From Rhodobacterales bacterium HKCCE4037 (GTDB lineage Bacteria; Pseudomonadota; Alphaproteobacteria; Rhodobacterales; Rhodobacteraceae), in contig WVSM01000010.1 of the NCBI GenBank assembly GCA_015689645.1, positions 41,964 through 105,963 of the forward strand: DNA of 64,000 nucleotides. Direction: 5' to 3'. The position numbers were made by a program, and so were the translations under genes. The notes beneath the pieces were generated by a model. The model had not been told where the DNA came from, made no database searches, and saw nothing but the letters and a program-made list of their open reading frames with translations. Positions 28,381 to 37,381 of this stretch are shown here, piece after piece (within the stretch, counting starts at the first letter, position 1; each line of letters opens with the position of its first letter).

Positions 28381-29280
28381 CTAGCGGTTCTGGTAGGTGG
28401 TCAAACTCGGCGTGTCGCCGTCGTATGCCTTGGGAATGATCCGGTAGGCCGCATTCACGAAGCAGAAGAGCGCGAAGCCCAGAAGCCCGAGGCACAGGAC
28501 CGTCACCAGGACCTGCCCATAGGGTTGGTCGCGCAGCCATTCGAAGACCGCATCGAGACCGCCTGCCTCCTCGGGGTTGTTGCGCAGCGCAGCATACAAA
28601 ATCAGGCCGCCGATAACGCCGACCACGACGCCTTGGGCGGCCACGCCGATTTGCAGGACAAGGTTCAGGTGCCGCGTCACACGATTTGCGGCAAGCGAAT
28701 CGAGATAGTCCTGCTTGACGGCCTTGCGGATGTAATATCCGCCGGCCGCCAGCGTCAGAAGTCCGGCGATGCCAACGATCCAGACGCCGCCGGGCATTTG
28801 CAGGATGGCGGAGATGTAGGAACTGCTCCCGCCGCCTTCGCCGCCGCCGCTGTTGGCCTGCATCCACCCCAACGCGCCCAACGCGAGGACGCCGATACCC
28901 GCATGGGCGAGGCCGGTGACGATCATCCCGGCGCGGGCGACGAGGCCTTTCGCCTCGGTTCCGTAGGCCTCCAGATCCCAGATCGCGTCGACCAGTCGCC
29001 AGATGGCGTAGGCGAACATGCCGACGGCGATGGCGATCAGGATGACGGTCCCCCAGGTGCCAGACAGGCTCTGCATCGCCGATTGCGTGCCCTGCGCCTC
29101 TCCGCCGCGCCAGATCGACCAGAGCGACAGGCCCGCGACCACCGTGTAGACGAGGCCCCGTCCGGAGTAGCCCGTGCGCATGATCGGCAGGGCCCATCGA
29201 AAATCATCCGGGTTCACGTCGTTCAGGATCTTGGCGCGCGTGGAGCCGGGGTCGATGGACAGGGCTTGGGTGACGGACAT
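28381..29280 (-). CDS. DUF1206 membrane protein
   Basis: 299 residues with six membrane helices in three two-helix units, the three DUF1206 repeats: RTGYSGRGLVYTVVAGLSLW, RAGMIVTGLAHAGIGVLALG and LQIGVAAQGVVVGVIGGLIL, each ending in an Ala/Tyr/Arg-containing stretch. Function of the family is not known. ATG 29280 has AAGGGA upstream. Ninety-one bp upstream of the cytochrome b gene on the same strand, so the two may share an mRNA. Confidence 0.85.
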   Translation of the reverse strand: MSVTQALSIDPGSTRAKILNDVNPDDFRWALPIMRTGYSGRGLVYTVVAGLSLWSIWRGGEAQGTQSAMQSLSGTWGTVILIAIAVGMFAYAIWRLVDAIWDLEAYGTEAKGLVARAGMIVTGLAHAGIGVLALGALGWMQANSGGGEGGGSSSYISAILQMPGGVWIVGIAGLLTLAAGGYYIRKAVKQDYLDSLAANRVTRHLNLVLQIGVAAQGVVVGVIGGLILYAALRNNPEEAGGLDAVFEWLRDQPYGQVLVTVLCLGLLGFALFCFVNAAYRIIPKAYDGDTPSLTTYQNR

Positions 29281-29456
29281 GAGTTTCCCTTGCTGGATCA
29301 GCGGTGAGTGACGGGTGTCAGGCTGTGCTCACTCAACAGGCCAACTGGCTGGATTGTTCCTCACACTGCCATTTTCAGTCGTCCGCCCGCGTGCTGAAGG
29401 GTGGCTTTCCGCACGGGACCTGCGCATGATTTCCCGGCATCATCGGGGAGGGCGAG

Positions 29457-30008
29457 ATGGCTCTGACGAATTCCGCCGCGGGCTATGGCACGCTCACCAA
29501 GATCTTCCATTGGACGATCGTGATCCTCTTCGCGCTGCAATATGCGGGCGGCAACATCATGGTGGCGATCGGCTTCAATTCCAGTTTCGCGGGGATCGAC
29601 ACCAATACCTATTACAACTGGCACAAGTCGCTGGGGCTGGTGGCGCTGGTCGTGGCCATCCTCCGGATCATCAACCGCCGGACCGGACAGCTGCCGCCCT
29701 GGGCGAAGACGCTCAGCAAGCGGGAGCGGGCGTTCATCCACCGGGTGGAGCAGGTGTTCTACACGGCGATGCTGGTGATGCCGATCACGGGCTTCCTCTA
29801 TGTCAGCTTCGGGAACTTCGGGGTGAACCTGTTCGGCGTGTGGGAGACGCCGCGACCGATCCCGCGTGACGACACGCTGCGCGACATCTTCAAATGGGCC
29901 CATATCATCGCGGGCTGGATCCTGCTGGCCGCGATGGCAGGCCATATCGGGCTGGTCCTGTGGCATACGCTCGTCAAGCGGGACGGGCTGATCAAGCGGA
30001 TGCTCTGA
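29457..30008 (+). CDS. Cytochrome b/b6 domain protein (b561 type)
   Basis: 183 residues, four membrane helices. Likely heme His: LTKIFHWTIVILFAL near 18, YYNWHKSLGLVALV near 60, FKWAHIIAGWILLAAMAGHIGLVLWHT near 145-165. GGGGAGGG precedes the ATG. Resembles the single-gene b561 proteins that reoxidise quinol or serve as superoxide-linked oxidases; partner unknown. Divergent from the DUF1206 gene with 176 bp between. Confidence 0.87.
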   Translation: MALTNSAAGYGTLTKIFHWTIVILFALQYAGGNIMVAIGFNSSFAGIDTNTYYNWHKSLGLVALVVAILRIINRRTGQLPPWAKTLSKRERAFIHRVEQVFYTAMLVMPITGFLYVSFGNFGVNLFGVWETPRPIPRDDTLRDIFKWAHIIAGWILLAAMAGHIGLVLWHTLVKRDGLIKRML

Positions 30009-30212
30009 GGCCTGTGCAAGGTTGCACATGGGCGACAAGTTACTGAAACAATTGCATTATCCATAATATGTTAGGATTCCGTTAACCAGCTTTCCGAATT
30101 GCAATTCCCCTCGCGCGAAGGCCCTGTCGGCGCAGCTGAAGACCGACTGGTTTGAGGAAACGTCGCTTCGCCCTAGATTGGCTTGGACCCAGATTGAACA
30201 TCCAGGCACGAC

Positions 30213-31481
30213 ATGAACATCAAGACGCAATTCGCCACGATCACCGATGCCGACCCTGACGAGGTCGACCGGGACGAGGCGCAAAACGGTATCGTGCATG
30301 TCACGGCCCTTCTGCTTACGAAAACCGCTGACGCGCTGATCGACCCGAAGCTGGTCCTTTCCTGGCTCCTGACCGCCCTGGGCGCGCCCGGCGCGATGAT
30401 CGGGATGCTGGTGCCCATCCGCGAGGCCGGCGCGCTGTTGCCGCAACTGGCCCTGTCGCGGTGGGTGGAGGCGAGCCCGCAGCGCAAACGCTTCTGGTCC
30501 GCCGGGGCCGCGGGGCAGGGGTTGGCCGCGCTTGGCATCGCGGCGGCAGCGTTCCTCTTGTCCGGAGCTGTGGCGGGCGCGGTGGTTCTTGGCCTTCTGG
30601 CGATCTTCTCCGTCGCGCGCGCGGCGTCCTCGGTCAGCTACAAGGACGCGTTGGCCCGCACCATCGAGAAGACCCGGCGCGGGTCGATCACCGGCCTCGC
30701 GGGCTCGGTCGCCTCGGCCAGCGTTTTCGGGGTCGGTCTGCTGATGGCGACCGGCATCTTCGAAGTCTCGGTCACGCCGCTGGCGATCATCATCGCGGTG
30801 GCCGGGCTTGGCTTCCTGCTCGGCGGCGCGGTGTTCCTGCGCCTGAAGGAGCCGAGCGATACGCCAGAGGCGGAAGACGACGACACCCTGAAGGCGCTCG
30901 TTCAGCCGATCTTCAACGACGCGCAACTGCGCATTTTCGTGGCCTCGCGTGCCGCGCTCGCGGTCACGGCGCTGGCTCCGCCCTTCATCGTGATGCTGTC
31001 CTCGGGGTCGGACCGCACGGCGCTGGATCAGCTCGGGCCGCTGGTCATGGCCTCGACCGCTGCATCGGTCCTGTCGTCCTACGTCTGGGGCCGCTTGTCG
31101 GACCATTCAAGCCGCCAGACGCTGATGGCCTCGGGCGCGTTGGGTGCCGTCGTCTTCCTTGTCGTCGGCGGGTTCGGCGTGGCGCTTGGCGGGTTCGCCA
31201 ACATGATCTGGGCGGCGCTGGCGGTGTTCGCGGCGCAGATCGCCTACGAAGGCGTCAGGGCGGGGCGCAAGCTGCACCTGACCGACATGGCGGAGGACGA
31301 TTTTCGCGCGCGCTACACGGCGCTGTCGAACACGCTGATCGGGATCGCCCTGCTTGCGGGCGGGCTGTTCGGGCTGACCGCCGACCTGTTCGGGCCCGGT
31401 TGGGTCCTGATCGCCTTCGCCGTCCTTTCGGCCCTGGGCGCGGTGGTGGCCACTCGTCTGGACGAGGTGCAGGAAGACTGA
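30213..31481 (+). CDS. MFS transporter
   Basis: 422 residues with about ten to twelve hydrophobic segments typical of a major facilitator; a loop rich in charged residues (PSDTPEAEDDDTLKAL) near 230 separates the two halves. KDALARTIEKTRRGSITGL after helix 4-5 is a family-like cytoplasmic loop. No substrate signature is recognisable. The first 40 residues are acidic and precede the first helix. A 204-bp, AT-richer leader precedes it, and it ends at a good terminator. Confidence 0.8.
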   Translation: MNIKTQFATITDADPDEVDRDEAQNGIVHVTALLLTKTADALIDPKLVLSWLLTALGAPGAMIGMLVPIREAGALLPQLALSRWVEASPQRKRFWSAGAAGQGLAALGIAAAAFLLSGAVAGAVVLGLLAIFSVARAASSVSYKDALARTIEKTRRGSITGLAGSVASASVFGVGLLMATGIFEVSVTPLAIIIAVAGLGFLLGGAVFLRLKEPSDTPEAEDDDTLKALVQPIFNDAQLRIFVASRAALAVTALAPPFIVMLSSGSDRTALDQLGPLVMASTAASVLSSYVWGRLSDHSSRQTLMASGALGAVVFLVVGGFGVALGGFANMIWAALAVFAAQIAYEGVRAGRKLHLTDMAEDDFRARYTALSNTLIGIALLAGGLFGLTADLFGPGWVLIAFAVLSALGAVVATRLDEVQED

Positions 31482-31494
31482 AACGCCCATGAAA

Positions 31495-31524
31495 AAGGCC
31501 CCGTCGCGGATCGCGCGGGGCCTT
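31495..31524. terminator. Bidirectional terminator
   Basis: 9-bp stem AAGGCCCCG (31495-31503) with CGGGGCCTT (31516-31524), 12-nt loop that is itself partly self-complementary, five A before the stem. Lies between the convergent MFS and SPFH genes. Confidence 0.7.
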
Positions 31525-31539
31525 GAGGGGCATGTCGGA

Positions 31540-32670
31540 TCAGCTGCCCGGGCGCGGCGGCGGCGGGGGCGGCGGCGGTGGCATGACGGTGAAGAGCTGT
31601 GCCAGCTCGGTCACCTCGCCAGCGGTTTTCCAGCCGTCCTGACCGGCGGTCCAGACCATCGTTTCGCGCGTCAGCGACCCGTCGGAGACTTTGCGGCCCA
31701 AGTCGGCCTTGGAGAACGGGCCGGTGGTCTGGCCATTCTCGGCCACGTGCCAGACATGTTCGACCGGCGGCGGCGGCGGGGCTGCGTGGGCGGCCTGGTG
31801 CGGCTGCTGTTGCGCAGCGTTCATGTTGTTGGCCATCTGGTTGGCCATCGCCATGCCCATGCCCATGCCGAGCCCTTCGCCCATGCCCGAGCCCGGGGTG
31901 GAGGCGGCGGCGGCCATGGCCTCGGCGGTCTGGAACTGCTGGTACTTGTTCAGATCGCCCACGACACCCATCGAGGTGCGCTTGTCGAGCGCCTCTTCCA
32001 CCGCGGGGGGCAGCGAGATGTTCTCGATGTAAAGCTCGGGCAGGGTGAGGCCGTAGGAGGCGATGGTTTCCGAGATCTTCTCGGCCACGAGGTCGCCGAG
32101 CTGGCCGGTGTTGGCGGCCATGTCGAGCACGGGGATGCCGGAGCCCGCCATCGCCTGGCTGAACTGCTGCACGATGATGTTGCGGATCTGGTGGGTGACC
32201 TCGTCGGTGGTGAATTCACCGTCGGTGCCCACGATCTCGGTCATGAAGAGGCCCGCATCCTTGACCTTGACCGTGTAGGTGCCGAACGCGCGCACGCGGG
32301 TCGGGCCGAAATCGGCGTCGCGGATCATGATCGGGTTCTTCGTGCCCCACTTCAGATCGGTGAAGCGGTTGGTGTTGACGAAGTAGATTTCCGATTTGAA
32401 CGGCGAGTTGAAGCCGTGGTCCCAGTGCTGGAGGGACGTCATGATCGGCATGTTGTTGGTCTCGAGCATGTAGAGACCGGGGGTGAACACGTCGGCGAGC
32501 TGGCCTTCGTGGATGAAGACCGCGACCTGTCCTTCGCGGACGGTCAGCTTGGCGCCGTACTTGATCTCGTGGCCGTAGCGTTCGAAGCGGTAGACCATCG
32601 TGTCACGGGTGTCATCGGTCCATTCGATGACGTCGATGAATTGGCCTTTGAGAAAATCCATAATGGGCAT
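31540..32670 (-). CDS. SPFH-domain protein with C-terminal GYF_2 domain
   Basis: 376 residues. Residues 1-250 are an SPFH (band 7, YdjI/virion-core type) domain: FIDVIEWTDDTRDTMVYRFE, LTVREGQVAVFIHEGQLADV, then LPELYIENISLPPAVEEALDKR. A Met/Gly/Asn/Gln-rich linker (GMGEGLGMGMGMAMANQM) and a Pro stretch lead to a GYF_2 domain at about 308-358 (VWHVAENGQTTGPFSKADL, TMVWTAGQDGWKTAGEV). A run of nine Pro precedes the C-terminus. It probably scaffolds complexes at the membrane. Last gene of the minus-strand TelA/XpaC group, 142 bp after its neighbour. Confidence 0.85.
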   Translation of the reverse strand: MPIMDFLKGQFIDVIEWTDDTRDTMVYRFERYGHEIKYGAKLTVREGQVAVFIHEGQLADVFTPGLYMLETNNMPIMTSLQHWDHGFNSPFKSEIYFVNTNRFTDLKWGTKNPIMIRDADFGPTRVRAFGTYTVKVKDAGLFMTEIVGTDGEFTTDEVTHQIRNIIVQQFSQAMAGSGIPVLDMAANTGQLGDLVAEKISETIASYGLTLPELYIENISLPPAVEEALDKRTSMGVVGDLNKYQQFQTAEAMAAAASTPGSGMGEGLGMGMGMAMANQMANNMNAAQQQPHQAAHAAPPPPPVEHVWHVAENGQTTGPFSKADLGRKVSDGSLTRETMVWTAGQDGWKTAGEVTELAQLFTVMPPPPPPPPPRPGS

Positions 32671-32811
32671 GTGACGGTATTCCCCTGAGAAATGCGTTGC
32701 TCGGCGTCCAAAAGGATATAGGAACGCGCCGGGTCGGGCTACAATGAATTGGACGCGGGGAATTCGGACGCGGTTTTCACCCGAAAGCCCGCGTCCGTTT
32801 TGGCGGCAGGT

Positions 32812-33255
32812 TCAGAACAGCGTCAGCTCGGCCTCGCAGGTCTCGGCACCGAAGGTTCCGACCCAGATATCGAGGCGACCGGGCGCCACGTCGACCAGCA
32901 GTTGCGGTTGCAGATCGCCCGCGGTGTCGTCGTCGAAGTACCATTCGCCGTCGGGTGCGTTGACCAGCAGGACGGTATCGCATCCGGGGCTGGTGACGGA
33001 GACCAGCAGGTCGCCGTCGATGTCGAGGATCTGGAACGAGTAGTCCGGCCGTTCGATCACGAAGCCGCCGGGGTAGCCGCATTGCGAGAGGTCGATATCG
33101 CCGCCCGCGACGACGGGGTAGCCGAGGGGTTCATCGCCGATCAGGTCGCCTTCGGCGAGTTCGACGGTGCGGACACCTTCGGCGATGACGGGGCAGGCGG
33201 TGGCGATAGTGGGCAGGACGAAGAGGAGACCCGCGATCAGTATGAAGTTGCGCAT
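32812..33255 (-). CDS. Secreted beta-sandwich protein (147 aa)
   Basis: Signal peptide MRNFILIAGLLFVLPTIATA, cleavage before CPVIAEG. The mature part has four Cys (CPVIAEG, SQCGYPGG, SPGCDTVLLVN, ETCEAELT), probably two disulfides, and the pattern CDTVLLVNAPDGEWYFDDD … LDIWVGTF, reminiscent of pre-peptidase C-terminal-like domains seen in small Rhodobacteraceae exported proteins. ATG 33255 is fixed by the signal peptide, with AAGGA upstream; the frame is open further upstream by chance. Function unknown, periplasmic. Confidence 0.72.
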   Translation of the reverse strand: MRNFILIAGLLFVLPTIATACPVIAEGVRTVELAEGDLIGDEPLGYPVVAGGDIDLSQCGYPGGFVIERPDYSFQILDIDGDLLVSVTSPGCDTVLLVNAPDGEWYFDDDTAGDLQPQLLVDVAPGRLDIWVGTFGAETCEAELTLF

Positions 33256-33370
33256 CCGGAATGGTCCTTGGAAAAAAGGGTTTGGCCGGGCTTCGGCCCG
33301 GCGGGAAGTAAACGCCCGCGCGGGCCGCCGGGCAAGCGATTCCGCGCGTCGGGGGTGTGTGGAAAAGGGT

Positions 33371-34024
33371 TCAGGAGATCGGATCGGTGCAGGGAGGCGG
33401 AAGCAGCCACTCCTCGCCCTCCGCGCCCATGAACTGGGTGTAGAGGGCCACCATGTTGCCGTCGGCGTCGATGAGGCTGGCGACCGGGTAGCCGCCGTCG
33501 CCCCAGCCGGACCCCGAGACCGGGAAGGCGATGCCACCGGGAAGGTCGGTCAGGAACGGCCCGGGATAAAGGGTGTCGATCTGATCGGCGTAGACGCCGT
33601 CGTATAGGTCACGGTGCTGCTCGGCGTAGGCATCGAGGGCGCGGACATCTGCAGGTGTCATGAACCCGGCAAGGCCGGTATCGACGCCAATGGTGGCAAG
33701 GTCCTCGCCGCAGAGGACGTCGGCGTCGGACCAGATGAGTGCCAGCACCGCCCCGCGCGGGTCGACGGTATCGCCATAGGGTTCGTCCCGGCGCAGGCCG
33801 ACAACGCGCGCAGGGGTATCGGGCACGGTGATCGTCTCCGCCTCCGGGCCGGTCTGCCACAAGGTGAGAGGGTCGGTTGCGTGAATCGCACCGCCGACCG
33901 GGTGCCATATCCCGGCCTCCACGCGCACCGTCTCAAGGCCTATGCCGGTTTCGAGCCATGTCAGAGCGTCCTGCGCGGCGAGGGGCGTCGCGCAGAGGGC
34001 GAGCGCGGCCGCAAAACGGATCAA
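33371..34024 (-). CDS. Secreted DUF4241-family protein
   Basis: 217 residues. Signal peptide MIRFAAALALCATPLAAQ. The C-terminal FPVSGSGWGDGGYPVASLIDADGNMVALY matches the GWGDG-YPV pattern of DUF4241; function unknown. Two Cys (VLCGEDL, PPPCTDP) may form a disulfide. TTG start at 34024 overlaps the stop of the DUF2927 gene (TTGA), so these two are co-translated. Confidence 0.7.
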   Translation of the reverse strand: MIRFAAALALCATPLAAQDALTWLETGIGLETVRVEAGIWHPVGGAIHATDPLTLWQTGPEAETITVPDTPARVVGLRRDEPYGDTVDPRGAVLALIWSDADVLCGEDLATIGVDTGLAGFMTPADVRALDAYAEQHRDLYDGVYADQIDTLYPGPFLTDLPGGIAFPVSGSGWGDGGYPVASLIDADGNMVALYTQFMGAEGEEWLLPPPCTDPIS

Positions 34025-34956
34025 GACGGCCCGCCGAGAAGCTCGCCCGCGATCTGTCTGACGGTGGCGCGGGCCGCTTCGGGTGTCATGCCGGGCGTCA
34101 GGCGCGGGTCGTAGAGCATCTGCAACATCAGCTCATCCTGGCGGGTGAGGAGTGCAAATTCCTCGTCGTCGTTAAAGATCGAGGGGCGCGCGGCCGGGCT
34201 GTCGTTGGGCAGGCCGAGACCTTGCGCCACCTCTTCGTTGACGCAGGCGCGGCGCATGAGCGAGGGGTGCTCGGCGCGGATCACGGCGATGGCGGAGACA
34301 TAATCGGACGAGCCGGGCTGGTTGAAGGCGTAGACCGAGCAATAGGTGAAACGGCCGAGGTTCTCGATCTCGCGCACCGTGTCGTCCGAGATGCCGGGGA
34401 CAAGCTGGCGCAGCAATGGGCCGGACGTCGAGAGGGTGGTGGTGTCCATGTAGAGGACGTGGAAATTGCCGTTCGAGGTGACCGTGCGGATCGGATGACC
34501 GGTGGCACGGGCGAGGCGGCTGGCATAGGTGCCAAGGACCGAACGATCCTCGGCACGCTGCGCCTCGGTCACGGTGGGGCCGAAATGGGCCTGAAGGCGC
34601 ACCGGGCCGGACCAGCGACGGAGCCGCCCGGGGGTCTGGCGCTGCACGAAGCGGCCACCTTCCAGAGTGTATTCGTCGTAAAGCGCGATGCGTTCGAAAT
34701 TGCGGGCGAGGTCTGCGGCGGTGAAGGGCGTATCCGACCCGCCGCCATCGGTGCGTAGGAGGCCGCTGGCGACGCGACGGGCCTGCGTGGCCTCATAATA
34801 CCGCGCGAAGGCCTGGCTTTCGGCGGAGGGTTCGGACACGATCGGAGAGGCCTCCTCCCGGGCTTCGGGCCTGGGGGAGGTGTCAGGCGCCGTCGTGACG
34901 CAGGCCGCAAGGGCCAGCGCCAGGATCGGGGACGCGAGACGGAGGGGGTTTCGCAC
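34021..34956 (-). CDS. DUF2927 lipoprotein
   Basis: 311 residues. Lipoprotein signal with lipobox LALAAC (Cys near 19), Pro/Glu-rich linker, then the DUF2927 domain: FTAADLARNFERIALYDEY, RRWSGPVRLQAHFGP, NFHVLYMD, and CSVYAFN…[34 protein letters not shown], a segment that recalls zinc-protease-like folds. GTG 34956 fits GGAGGAG at 5 nt better than the TTG one codon earlier. It follows telA after 18 bp and overlaps the DUF4241 gene. Probably sits in the inner leaflet of the outer membrane. Confidence 0.8.
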   Translation of the reverse strand: MRNPLRLASPILALALAACVTTAPDTSPRPEAREEASPIVSEPSAESQAFARYYEATQARRVASGLLRTDGGGSDTPFTAADLARNFERIALYDEYTLEGGRFVQRQTPGRLRRWSGPVRLQAHFGPTVTEAQRAEDRSVLGTYASRLARATGHPIRTVTSNGNFHVLYMDTTTLSTSGPLLRQLVPGISDDTVREIENLGRFTYCSVYAFNQPGSSDYVSAIAVIRAEHPSLMRRACVNEEVAQGLGLPNDSPAARPSIFNDDEEFALLTRQDELMLQMLYDPRLTPGMTPEAARATVRQIAGELLGGPS

Positions 34957-34974
34957 CAAGGCTCCTCCGGTTCG

Positions 34975-36183
34975 TCAGGCTTGCGGGGCAGGTGGCGGCG
35001 TATCGCCCCCTGCCGGGGCGGCGTCCGCGGAGGGACGGCGCGCGGAGGCGGAGGCCAGCGTGTCGCGCAGTTCGGCTTCCATCTTCGCCATCTCCACCTC
35101 GGCGGCCGCGCGGCGGCGCTTGCCTTCGTCGGCGATTTCGAGGCTTTCGTTGATCGTGGCGATCAGTTCGGCGTTGGCCTCCTTGACCTTCTCGATGTCG
35201 AAGACACCGCGTTCCATCTCTTCGCGCACCATCTTGTTGCTTTCGCGCAGGTTGCGGGCGTTCTGGGTCAGAAGCTCGTTGGTCAGATCGGTGGCTTCCT
35301 TCACGGCCTTGGCCGCCTCGGTCGAGCGCTGGATCGTGACGGCCTGGGCCAGCTGGGTTTCCCACAGCGGCACGGTGTTCACGAGGGTCGAGTTGATCTT
35401 CGTCACCAGCGACTTGTCGTTCTCCTGCACCAGACGGATCGAGGGCAGGGACTGCATCGTCACCTGGCGCGTCAGTTTCAGATCGTGCACCCGGCGTTCG
35501 AGGTCGTCGCGGGCGGCGCGCAGGTCGCGCAGTTCCTGCGCCTTGATGACCTGGTCATCCTCGGGCGCGGCGTTGACCTCGGCTTCCTTGGATGGGATCA
35601 CCTGCTCGTCGAGTTCCTTGATCTTCTCTTCGCCCGCCGCGATGTAGAGCGCCAGTTCGTCATAGAAATCGAGGGTCTTCTCGTAGAGCTTGTCGAGCGA
35701 CTTGATGTCCTTCATCAGCGTGTGCTCGTGGGCCAGCAGGTTGTCGGTGATCTTGTCGATCTGCTCCTGCACGTCCTCGTACTTGGCAAGGAAATCATGC
35801 ACCGGCTTGGCCTTGCCGAAGAGGCGTTCCCACCAGGACCGCTTGCGGTTCGGGTCGAGCTCATCGACCGAGAAGCCGCGGATCGTGCCGACGATTTCGC
35901 GCAAGCTGTCACCGGCGGGGCCGACATCCTTGTTCTTCACGCCGGCGAGCATGGCCTGCGAAATCTGCTGCAACTCGGCCTGCGCGGCGGAGCCGAAGGA
36001 GACGATGGAATTGGTATCCGTCATGTCGATCTCGGCCATGCGGGCGCGGATCTGTTCGGCGGTCGGCGCATCGGCGGCGGGCAACGGCACGAGGTCGGCG
36101 GAGGGTTCGGGCAGAACCACGGCGTTCAACTCGTCCACGAGGGTTTCGACCTGCTTGGCCTGCTGGTGGGTTTCAGATTCCAT
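34975..36183 (-). CDS. TelA-family toxic anion resistance protein
   Basis: 402 residues, almost wholly helical. TelA (PF05816) hallmarks: SIVSFGSAAQAELQQISQAML, DPNRKRSWWERLFGKAK, KYEDVQEQIDKITDNLLAHEHTLMKDI, and PLWETQLAQAVTIQRSTEAAKA; the tail is Pro/Ala-rich. Named for tellurite resistance on plasmids, but in most bacteria the role is in envelope stress or cell wall. AGGGA precedes ATG 36183; xpaC ends 5 bp upstream, reproducing the xpaC-telA pair known from Bacillus. Confidence 0.92.
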   Translation of the reverse strand: MESETHQQAKQVETLVDELNAVVLPEPSADLVPLPAADAPTAEQIRARMAEIDMTDTNSIVSFGSAAQAELQQISQAMLAGVKNKDVGPAGDSLREIVGTIRGFSVDELDPNRKRSWWERLFGKAKPVHDFLAKYEDVQEQIDKITDNLLAHEHTLMKDIKSLDKLYEKTLDFYDELALYIAAGEEKIKELDEQVIPSKEAEVNAAPEDDQVIKAQELRDLRAARDDLERRVHDLKLTRQVTMQSLPSIRLVQENDKSLVTKINSTLVNTVPLWETQLAQAVTIQRSTEAAKAVKEATDLTNELLTQNARNLRESNKMVREEMERGVFDIEKVKEANAELIATINESLEIADEGKRRRAAAEVEMAKMEAELRDTLASASARRPSADAAPAGGDTPPPAPQA

Positions 36184-36188
36184 GGCAC

Positions 36189-37130
36189 TTATCCCTGTCT
36201 TTCAAGATATTGCGTTTCACGGCGCAGACGGTCTTGCAAGACCTCGATCTCCACGTCGAAATTGGTGCGATCGTCGATCAGCATCGTCTCCTTGCGGGAG
36301 GCGAAGTTCTGTTCGAGATCGTCGAGAAAGGCGATGTAGTCGGTCCGCAATTGCGGGTCGCGCTTGTCCTTGTAGAGCGTCGCGAACTGCACCGTCGCGT
36401 CGCGCGCGCCCTGCAGGTAGACGCCGAGATAGCGGCGCGCTGCGTTGAGGTCGCGGGGGTCTTCCTCGACCTGCCGGAACAATTGCCGCGCGGTGGCCTG
36501 GAACTGGTCGACCCGGGCCTCCAGCTGACGGTCGCGGGCAATTAGAATGGCGTCTTTCTGCTGCTTCAGAAGTGCCTCGGCCTCTTCGATCTTGCGGGCC
36601 ACGCGGTCGTTGGTGAAGGTGTCGACCCCTTCCATCCCCTTGTTGGTCAGCGGGTCGAGCCCGAAGGAGAACAGGTGCAGGCCGGCGGCGAGGAAGCCCA
36701 TGATGTTGGCGGCCACGATCTCGGACACACCGAAGCCCGACCCGCCGAGGATCAGCGTCGCCACGCCCATGCCGGTGCCGATGGCACCGAAGATCTTGCG
36801 CGGGATCGCCGGTTTGCGGGCGACCTTGCGCTCGTTATAGGCATCTTCCGCCCGGACCCCGTCGCGCGTCAGCCAGGCGCCGAGCAGCAGCAGCGCGCCG
36901 CCGGCGAGGTCGAGCACCATCTGCGTGACGCCGCCACCGCCGAAGAAGGCGGGGAAAATGGTCAGCAAAGGCAGCAGGAACAGGATGTTGAGCTTGGCCC
37001 CGTGGCGCTGCGGTTTGCGGCCCTTGAAGGGCGCAACCTCCATCCGCTGATGGGTCACCGTTTCGCGGGGGCTGTCGCCGTCGCGTTGCTGGCCGGTGGG
37101 GCTGAATTCTCCGCCATAGCGTTTCGACAT
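36189..37130 (-). CDS. XpaC-family membrane protein
   Basis: 313 residues. Hydrophilic N-terminus, three or four membrane segments at about 50-165 (LNILFLLPLLTIFPAFFGG, GALLLLGAWLTRDG, NIMGFLAAGLHLFSFGL), then a long coiled-coil-like domain (KIEEAEALLKQQKDAILIARDRQLEARVDQFQ) matching the 5-bromo-4-chloroindolyl phosphate hydrolysis protein XpaC. Likely the membrane partner of TelA. Its Shine-Dalgarno lies inside the end of the 29-aa ORF upstream, implying coupling. Confidence 0.85.
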   Translation of the reverse strand: MSKRYGGEFSPTGQQRDGDSPRETVTHQRMEVAPFKGRKPQRHGAKLNILFLLPLLTIFPAFFGGGGVTQMVLDLAGGALLLLGAWLTRDGVRAEDAYNERKVARKPAIPRKIFGAIGTGMGVATLILGGSGFGVSEIVAANIMGFLAAGLHLFSFGLDPLTNKGMEGVDTFTNDRVARKIEEAEALLKQQKDAILIARDRQLEARVDQFQATARQLFRQVEEDPRDLNAARRYLGVYLQGARDATVQFATLYKDKRDPQLRTDYIAFLDDLEQNFASRKETMLIDDRTNFDVEIEVLQDRLRRETQYLERQG

Positions 37131-37133
37131 GCC

Positions 37134-37223
37134 TTAAAGGACCCCGAACCCGCCGAACGTTGCGCCGATGATCACAAGGCTCAGCACGAAGAAGCTGAGG
37201 CCCTGGAGAAAGCTGGATGACAT
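37134..37223 (-). CDS. 29-aa membrane peptide ahead of xpaC
   Basis: Predicted single-span peptide: MSSSFLQGLSFFVLSLVIIG then ATFGGFGVL. It ends 3 bp before xpaC and the likely xpaC ribosome binding site (GGGGTCC) falls in its last codons. Its own Shine-Dalgarno is weak. Could be a leader that couples translation or a small membrane subunit. Not recognisable by family. Confidence 0.4.
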   Translation of the reverse strand: MSSSFLQGLSFFVLSLVIIGATFGGFGVL

Positions 37224-37381
37224 ATGTCTCTGCGACCCCCGTGTCGTTTGTCCGGCCCGTCGTTGCTGCGGGCGATTGTCCAGTGCAACGATAGGCACGT
37301 TTTCCTGCAAAAACCAGCCATTGCCGCGTGTCCGGGGCGGGCCGGTGTGTTGATGCTCAACATTGGGGCAGGGGGCAGGGT

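Noticed and set aside
32749..33432. Plus-strand frame of 227 codons
   Set aside because: Antisense to two minus-strand genes with signal peptides; no start site or family pattern.
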